DNA from: Blasia pusilla
Taxonomy: Eukaryota > Marchantiophyta > Marchantiopsida > Blasiales
Direction of reading: 5' to 3'
Assembly (NCBI GenBank): GCA_050084515.1
Contig: CM114271.1
Span: forward strand, 52,886,001 to 52,950,000
Length of the DNA stretch: 64,000 nucleotides
Shown here: piece by piece, positions 36,401-45,400 of the stretch
How positions within the stretch are numbered: the stretch's first letter is position 1
How the letters are laid out: the number at the start of each line of letters is the position of its first letter
Notes under the pieces: model-generated
Told to the model about the DNA's origin: nothing
The model's input: the letters and a program-made list of their open reading frames with translations, nothing else
The model's database searches: none
Made by a program: the position numbers and the translations under genes

Positions 36401-39400
36401 AAATTCCTGTGAGTTCCAATATCACCAAGGTTGTGAAAGGAATCCATGTTGTACAATTAAGAAAGTGGTACCTAAGATGCGCTTGTCTCATTCCTTCGAG
36501 CTCTGCTACATTCTTCAATGCCTTGGACAGAGATATAGGGGATAATCTATTAATGACTGCAGGACCATTTGCTTCTTGACGATGTCTTTCATCTTCAATT
36601 TTCGCTGCAGAGACCCGTCCAGATGGGTTGTTCAATTTTGAATAATATTGCAGGCACGCACTATTGAAGGCATTATTGATTCCCACACTCACTCTTGAAG
36701 AGTCTAGCCAGAGCTTGGCTCCCTGGAGAGCTAATCTGAGATGATACAACACCACAACAGAACTAATCAGCTGTACAGAAGAGCAAGGAAGGGTTCAGTA
36801 GAAGATAAAGCACAATTTACACTTACAACCTAGAATTTCAAATTGGGGAATTGCTGCTGTTAGAAGTACTGGGTTGAAGGGACCGTTCACGAAGCAAAAA
36901 TGTAGAAATGGGCATGCAGTGTGCTTGCAGGCGCCTTTGCTATGTCCATTTAATCTGATAGTGCCAATCCCCCAAGCCCCCTACCTTTTGATATGAGGAA
37001 CCAAGTGATCGTAGGGCTTCGTGTTTACAGAAGCGTTCGCCAGATGTTGAGCAACTTCAGTAGAAACTTTTGACTCATCAACAAAAAGGGTTGCAGCCTC
37101 TAGCTCCACCACTACATAAGCATATGTTACTGGACTATGGGGCACATCATTTCCCCTCTGCAATCAAAGAGACCACTGTGAACAACGGCGTAAAGTCTTT
37201 CTACCACATATGCATTTGCAACACATTGTACTAATCAAATGGAACACTTCTTAGCCGTTTGACCTCCAACCTGAGATTGTATTTGCATGGTGCTAGTGAC
37301 AGGGATGGTACGATGGGAATGCATTCAACTACAAGAGAGGAGTAAGGGTGTCAGCTGAACTACTTCATCCAGATCCATTTGTTCCGTATTGGGATCTCTT
37401 GCCGCAGCCACATATTTCTCTTAGGATCTGATGGTAAGATAACTGGGCACTTCATTTCCGAAGTTCTCTTGCAGTAGTAAAGAAACCTTGCAGGGCCATT
37501 CACTTTCCTGTACCCTTTCTCGTTGATCTTCTCTTTGAGAAGTGCCCTCAAAGAGAAGAGATGCAGTTATGAGAATTTAATGCCCAGATAGACGTGAGCG
37601 GACACCTTACGAATCGTCTTCTCTTTACACTTCTGGTCCTCGTCCTTTCCCTCACGACTGATTATGATGGTGTAAAACTACGTAACAAGAGTTCCCATCC
37701 CCCACATCTCACGCTGGATTTTGGTGTCTCCCTGCTCCCACTAAGTTAAACAGTTTATTGTACAAAATTACTTAAACATCGAGCCTTTATTCACACAATG
37801 TTCAAAGGAGGTGGATCTTCAGCTAGGCTTCAACAGTGTAGAAATAAGTCTATGGCACAAGTTGATCATCATAGAAATACACGCTTACCAGGTTGAGCAA
37901 CCAAGCAACTTCATCCAGCTTTGTTACAACAATAGCTGTTGCGCCTGCCATCACCAACTCTTTCCTCAATTCCGCAAGTTTGGAGGAAACATCCACACCC
38001 GCAAGCTTTATGTCATGCACCCTTAAATGTCCACGAGGATGGCATGGCTTCTCACTTCCCCACAATTGATCTACAAGATTGTTATCATAACCAAGAACCA
38101 GACTGTGGCCCTTCTCTGCCAATGTTCTCTTTAGCTCCTCAGATGCATCTGATGAAAATAGATACTGTTCCAGATCAAGATAAAATTATCTCAGTATGAT
38201 TGTAGCAAACAAGCAGTCAGATGGATCAAAGTGACTCACGTAAAACAACATGAATTGTATGAATGGGAAAGCACAGAACTTCTTTTCACAACGGACCCTA
38301 CAGTGCTTCTGGAGACTCTAGAGAACGACAACTCAGATTACAGAGACACATTGTTTGGGTCGACCACCTAGTGATCACTAACCAAGATTATCCAAATGAG
38401 GGGAGTGCATCTACTTAGGTTCTCTCCCTCTTCCCTTATTGGGTCTATGGTTGCAAGGCTACTACAGGTAATACTTAATGAGTACAGCCTCTTCCCTTAT
38501 TCATCACTCCATATCCCAATGTCTAGCTCTGCCAACTCAAGGTGTGGGACTAAACCATGCCAATATGTAGGATTCAACCTCCTGGCTTCTTGCATGTTCT
38601 GCGGGTCAATGTTAAGGGAAATGGTTAGATATTAAGCAATGCTGCTGAATTGAGCTTCTTTCTTTTTTCATTCTGCAGTGTCAATGCATAGAGTTGTTCT
38701 GCACTTGAAGGGGTTGGACATAGGAAGTTTTTGCTCAAGTGCTCACTCTGGTAGTGAGCTGCTGAGACAGATCAGTGTGAAAGGTACTCTCTGTCTCTGG
38801 CTCTTGGTTCTGTGTTAATGTAAGGCTGATTCCCCTCAGTGAGAAGGTGAACAGCGGAAATTAATACTCTGTTGGGTGTGTGAGTGAATTGTGTGTGTCT
38901 GCTGAATAGAGGAGTCATCGAGCAAATGCTGTGTAGAACAAAGAAGTTAACTTTTTCCTATCAATTTCCTCCACAACCTATCTTCTGCAGAGAGTCAATT
39001 CTCGAGCAAGAGGTCAAACTTCTTACCGGGTCAATGCCAACTGCAGATCCTTCGGCCAGAGTATCTCTGCACCACTCACTAATAGAAGGAACGCCTGCTG
39101 TACCTGCCCGCATAAGAGTCCACTCTGGTCCCAGCTGCGTTTCGGCCTGCACAAGAAATAAACCAGATTTTCGAAGGCCATTCTTAACAAAGAACATGGA
39201 TTTGAAAGCCAGTTCTCACAAAAGCACTCTCGTAGCCTCATCCATTCAATAAGTTTGCAAGCATTCATAGCCGGGTTCTATAGAACTATGATTCAATCAA
39301 TAGGTGAACGAGGTTTAATGTCCACATTTGTAACGTCAAAACATGATCAACCTGATGAAAAGCTCATAATACTTCAACTGCTATGGAGTCAGCTATTTTC

Positions 39401-42400
39401 AAGTAAAGGCCAACAATTGAAGCTGTACCTGGAGGAAATACCGACCATCCGTCCATAGTGCTGCTTTGTCCTTTGTGATGACGACAGAACCTGCACTTCC
39501 TGTGAAGCCTGAAATGTAAGCCCGACGCTCATAGCAACCTGCCATAAATTCACTCTGCAAAACCAAAGACCCTGATGGTATCATAAGCCTCTAACAAGTG
39601 TGTTCGAAACAAAGTCAAACTGATCTTACTCACTAGAGATATGGTATGCCGCATATCCTAAGACTGTACTCATTAAGTAGTGCCTGTCGTAGCCTTGCGA
39701 CCATAGACCCCGTGCCCTGGTTGGACGGTGCTTGAGACTGGGATGGGTGTAGAGAGAGGAAGGAGTGAAGAAGGTACCATATGAGAGGAGTGGAGACACT
39801 CTCATATAGTGTGAGTGCTGACCAAACAACGTGTTGGTGCAGAGCTTCCAAGAGTGATTGACCAGCAGAAGTATCTCCTTGTACAAAGTCAGAGCTTGCA
39901 TCAGCTAGACCATCCATGATTTCAGCTTGTACACAATCAACAAATCAGTTCCTATCTCTATTGCCAAATCAGAGCCCTACCATGATGTGACTCTTCTTAC
40001 TATCTAAGAGATACTAAGAAGGATTCTACTCAGCCACACCTTGCACTCACACTACAGGTCCTCACATGTCACCAGCTCAGAGATCAGACATGGCTCACCA
40101 TTGAGCACAAACAATCTCCATCAGCATTCTAGACAAAACAACCTGCCTTCCAGTGAGGCTCTAGCAAGCACAGCAATTAGTCTCAATCTCCTCTTCCTAC
40201 TCTCTGATCACTCTGCAGCAGGACCAAGAGCCTCAGGAGTCCTCACCAAAACTGTGCATGCTGTAGAATTGGCTTCTGCTCTCTAAACAGAGACATTATA
40301 TACATCAGGGTGAGCACTTCTGGCCCTTAGATCTTCTTGAACAGATCCATACCCTAAATAACAGATGGTGGCTAACCCTACTCGAGAATTGCCCTAATTC
40401 AAGGTTACCCTAAAAGATAGAGGAACACTAAGTTATCTCTAGCTAACTAAATTAGTATCCAACTAAGTTAGTATCTGACTAACTATTTTTAGAGCATGAC
40501 TAAACTAGATATTAACAAATTTCAACACTCCCTCTTAATGAGAGTTTAGAGTAATGCCCATCATAGATATACACTTTCTATGTTTGTCCTGTGACAGAGG
40601 TTTGGTCAGGACATCAGCTGCCATATTCTCTGTTGGACAGTAAACCAAGGAGATTTCTCTTCCTATCATTTCTCTTACAAAGTGATGTTTGATGTCTATG
40701 TGTTTTGTTCTAGGATGATGAACAGGATTTTTGCATAATGCAATACTTCCTTTGTTGTCAACCTGTAGGGATGTAGGAGTCATCTGTTCATATCCAAGAT
40801 CATTCAATAAGCTCCTTAACCAGATCACCTCCTGAGCAGCAAGAGAAAGCGCCATGTACTCTGCCTCAGTTGTAGAGAGTGCAACAGTTCTTTGTTTCTT
40901 ACTGCACCAGCTGATCACCCCTCCACTTAACAAGAAGACATATCCACTTGTTGATCTTCTTTCATCAGTATCATCTCCCCAACTTGCATCTGAAAACCCT
41001 TCCAAGATTGGTCCATTTTCTTGATGCCTGTATTCCAAGTATGTTCTTGTTGTGCCACGCAAATATCTGAGTACTCTCTTCAGACATTTCCAATGTTCTA
41101 TTGTAGGTTTGCTGGTGTACCTGGCTAAGACACCAACTGGGTATGCTAAGTCTGCTCTGGTACAGACCATAGCAAACATCAATGACCCTACAGCACTTTG
41201 ATATAGTGCTTGCAAATTGTCAACCTTTTCAGTTGAAATTCCCATATCTTTGCTGAGTTTGCAGCCAGGATCTAGGGGTGTTGATACAGGCTTACAATCT
41301 TGCATGTTGTACCTGATCAAGATACTCTCTATATACTTTTCTTGACTCAATCGTATCCAGCTCTCTTCCCGATTTCTCTCAATCTGAATCCCCAATAGCC
41401 ACTTTGCTGGACCCAGATCAACCATCTCAAAGTTGCGACAGAGGTCTTTCTTCACTCTCTTTACAGTGTCTAAGCTCCCTCCTAGCATCAGAAGATCATC
41501 AACATACAATGCTATGTACATAGTGGAGTCTAAGGAGTACACTCCTTGATCTGCATTGCTACGTTGGAATCCTTTCCTGATCAGGTAAGCATCCATCTTC
41601 TCATACCAGCATCTAGGTGCTTGCTTTAGGCCATAAAGGGCTTTCTTCAAGAGACACACCTTGCCTGGATGAGTATAACCATCTGGTACCTCCATGTAGA
41701 TCTCCTCTTTCAGTTCTCCATTTAAGAATGCAGTCTTCACATCCATCTGTTCCACCTCCCAATTATGTTGAGCTGCTAATGCCAAGAGAACTCTAATGGA
41801 TCCATACCTTGCAACAGGAGCAAAGGTCTCCTGATAGTCTAAACCAGCCTCCTGATTGAAGCCTTTTGCAACCAGACGTGCCTTGTACTTCAAGATCTCA
41901 TTCTTTGGTCCCCTTTTTATTCTGAAGACCCATTTGCAACCAATGGTCTTTCTACCAGGTGGCAAATCTACAAACTCCCATGTCTCATTTTTCTCTAATG
42001 AGACCTTTTCTTCTGCCACAGCCTGCTCCCACTGTTTTGAATCATTCCTGCTCATAGCCTCACTCAAAGAGTTGGGCTCTACAACTCCTTCTTCAATAGA
42101 ATGAGCTTCGTTTATCCCCAACCTTTCTACAGGTTTGGAAATTCTTCCAGATCTCCTTTGCTCTGAGATCTCCTTGATCACTCCCTCTGTGGACTCATGT
42201 GCCTCTAGAACTTGCTTGGCTGCACTTCTCCTTTGGTACACCTTCATAGGCTGATCATTTTCAACATGATCTTCCTCTCTTACACCTTGGGTGCAAGTAT
42301 CTAATCCTCCACTACATTCTGCAAGTGTATCCTTTGATACTTCCTCCTTATCAGCATCTTGATGTGAGTTCGACACTACAGGGATGTTTACAGGAGTGAC

Positions 42401-45400
42401 AACAGAAGTGATTACTGGCATCACTCTGGTGACCATTGACTCTTTGTGCTCAGAGTCTTTCCAAAACTCTTCTCATCAAAAGTCACATCATTGCTTCGAA
42501 TTGCCTTGCAGGTTCTAGGATTATACAACATGTATCCTTTCAGCCCTTCTTCATACCCAACAAATATGTACTTGTCAGCCTTTGCATCTAGTTTCCTCCT
42601 TTGTGTATCAGGGGTGAGGGCATAGCCAACACAACCAAACACTTTCAATCTAGAAATGTCAGGTTTCTTACCAGACCAGCACTCTTCTGGAGTTACATTC
42701 TTCAAGGCCGCTGTGGGACTGATGTTCCTCAGATAATTCGCTGTCATGATAGCTGCTCCCAGAATTCTTGACCAAGCTTGGCATGTTGCAACATGCTCAA
42801 GGCTTTCTCTTGCAAGGTTCTATTCAGCCTTTCAGCTACTCCATTTTGGTGGGGGCTGTCACGTGCCGTAACATCTTTTAATATCCCCTTGGCTGAGAGA
42901 TATGCTTGAAAGTCTTTACTTGCATATTCTCCTCCTCCATCACCTAAGTCTCTTCACTCTTCGTTCAACTTGCCTCTCTGTCATGTTGACAAAGATAACA
43001 AATTTCTCTAGAACTTGAGCCTTGCTGCTTATCAGGTACACAAAGCTCTTTCTACTCTTGTCGTCCACAAATGACACAAAATAGCGTGCTCCTCCTAGTG
43101 ACTTTACAGGCATTGGTCCACACACATCAGAGTGAATCAGGTCCAATAATCTTTCAGACCTGTTAAGTGACCTTCTGGGAGCGGGTGACTTGTGAGCTTT
43201 CCTTGCACACAAGCCTCACAGAACTCAAGCTTCTGTGACTTCTCAATCTCCACACCACATGACATTCCTTGCAGAGCTCGAATGCTGTGTTCCGATAGGT
43301 GCCCCAATCTGCAATGCCACAGATTCAGCAAGCTCCTATTCTCAGTGAGATTTACCTGCTCCTCTGGATCACATTCCAGCAGTTTGAACAAATTTCCTTG
43401 TACCACTCCTCGGCACAAGACTTTCCCATTTCTTTCAAGTGTGCAAGTCTGGTTTGAGTTCCAGTGAAGTGCACATCAATTCCTGCCTCCAATAATTTCT
43501 TAACTGACAACAGATTTTTATGTAATCTGCAACATATAACACTCCATGCAGCTGCCATTTCATCAATTTGCTTTCATCAGCACTGAAGAAAATAGAAACT
43601 GAGCCAACCCCTCCCACAGGACTTAACAATCCAGAAGCACTTCTCACGTGATGATTACTTGCTGGTTTTAGGTCTGAGAACAACTCCTCTTGATAACAGA
43701 CATGTGATGTTGCACCGAGTCCACCCACCATCCACTGCTCCTCTTGAGATCTTTCTCACACGAGGCCATCATGAAAGAACAGCAACTTTCATCAGATGTG
43801 TATTCAGTAGTCATCACTCCAGCAACCTTTGCCTTATCCTTCTCCCTGTAGGAGGTACTTTGCTTCTCCATCAACTTCTCTTGATTCTTGACTGCAGATC
43901 CACTCCTTTTAACTTTCTCTCCCCTTTTCAACTTCTTTGGACAATTGCGAGCAAGATGTCCCTTCTCTGCACAAATGTAACAAGTTCTGGTCTCTTTCCA
44001 CTTCCTATCCCTGTTGAGCATGACTGTTTCTTCCACAATCACCTCTCGCTTCTGATCATATCTCAGGAGCTTGTTGGTCACAGATTCCCATGTAAGCAAA
44101 TCTGCCTCCCAGGTTTCAAAGATTGTAACCATTGTATCAAATCGAGGAGGTAAGGAGGATAGCAACAGGGTTACCTTCCATATAGGAATCAGTTCCTGTC
44201 CAACTGCTTTCACTTGTGCAAAAGTTGACTCCATTTTGGCAATGTGAGCTGCAACTCTATCTGTGTCAGCCATCCTTGTCGAGCTCAATGTCTTCCATCT
44301 TTGCTTAGCTAGAGTCAAAGCTGACTCCTTGTTCAAACTCTTCAGCTTGGACCAGATCTCCCAAGCATTGCTTATACCATCCACCAACTCCCTCATATAG
44401 GAGTTCAGGGTCTGTTTGAGTAAGATAGCTGCCAACTGATTTTGCTGTCTCCAAGCGAAGTTTACCACAAGCTCTTCTAGATTGTGAGGTTTCATCTCAA
44501 CATACACCCACAACCCTTTCAGCATTAGAATGTCCATCATGGTTCTGGACCATTCTCTATAGTTCCCACCATCTAACTTCTCTACACTGCTGAAATCACT
44601 AAGGAGAAAGGTTTGGGGTGGGCCCATAACCTGAGAATATGATTGACCAGCAGAAGTATCTCCTTGTACAAAGTCAGAGCTTGCATCAGCTAGACCATCC
44701 ATGATTTCAGCTTGTACACAATCAACAAATCAGTTCCTATCTCTATTGCCAAATCAGAGCCCTACCATGATGTGACTCTTCTTACTATCTAAGAGATACT
44801 AAGAAGGATTCTACTCAGCCACACCTTGCACTCACACTACAGGTCCTCACATGTCACCAGCTCAGAGATCAGACATGGCTCACCATTGAGCACAAACAAT
44901 CTCCATCAGCATTCTAGACAAAACAACCTGCCTTCCAGTGAGGCTCTAGCAAGCACAGCAATTAGTCTCAATCTCCTCTTCCTACTCTCTGATCACTCTG
45001 CAGCAGGACCAAGAGCCTCAGGAGTCCTCACCAAAACTGTGCATGCTGTAGAATTGGCTTCTGCTCTCTAAACAGAGACATTATATACATCAGGGTGAGC
45101 ACTTCTGGCCCTTAGATCTTCTTGAACAGATCCATACCCTAAATAACAGATGGTGGCTAACCCTACTCGAGAATTGCCCTAATTCAAGGTTACCCTAAAA
45201 GATAGAGGAACACTAAGTTATCTCTAGCTAACTAAATTAGTATCCAACTAAGTTAGTATCTGACTAACTATTTTTAGAGCATGACTAAACTAGATATTAA
45301 CAAATTTCAACACAAACAACGTGTTGGTGCAGAGCTTCCAAGAGTCAACCAAGAAACTCTTCACCACACTATGTACTTGACCTGATTGGGATCCCCAATA

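Larger units (their letters stand above)
39855..45312 (-). mobile_element. Ty1/copia retrotransposon, near-complete and young
   Basis: The minus-strand order is 5' LTR (45312-44640), primer site, gag, protease, GAG-pre-integrase, integrase, RT, RNase H, polypurine tract ATTAAGAGGGAG (ending 40528), 3' LTR (40527-39855). This is the copia order (integrase before RT). The two 673-bp LTRs read as identical. The internal region is about 4.1 kb. The polyprotein is interrupted by a few single-base frame changes (protease, integrase, before RT) although motifs are intact. A 32-bp perfect duplication of LINE sequence flanks the element (39823-39854 and 45313-45344), far longer than the usual 5 bp. 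Confidence 0.95.

Noticed and set aside
40041-45071. Identical 81-aa plus-strand frames at 40041-40286 and 44826-45071
   Set aside because: They lie antisense in the two copia LTRs. Identity only reflects LTR identity.
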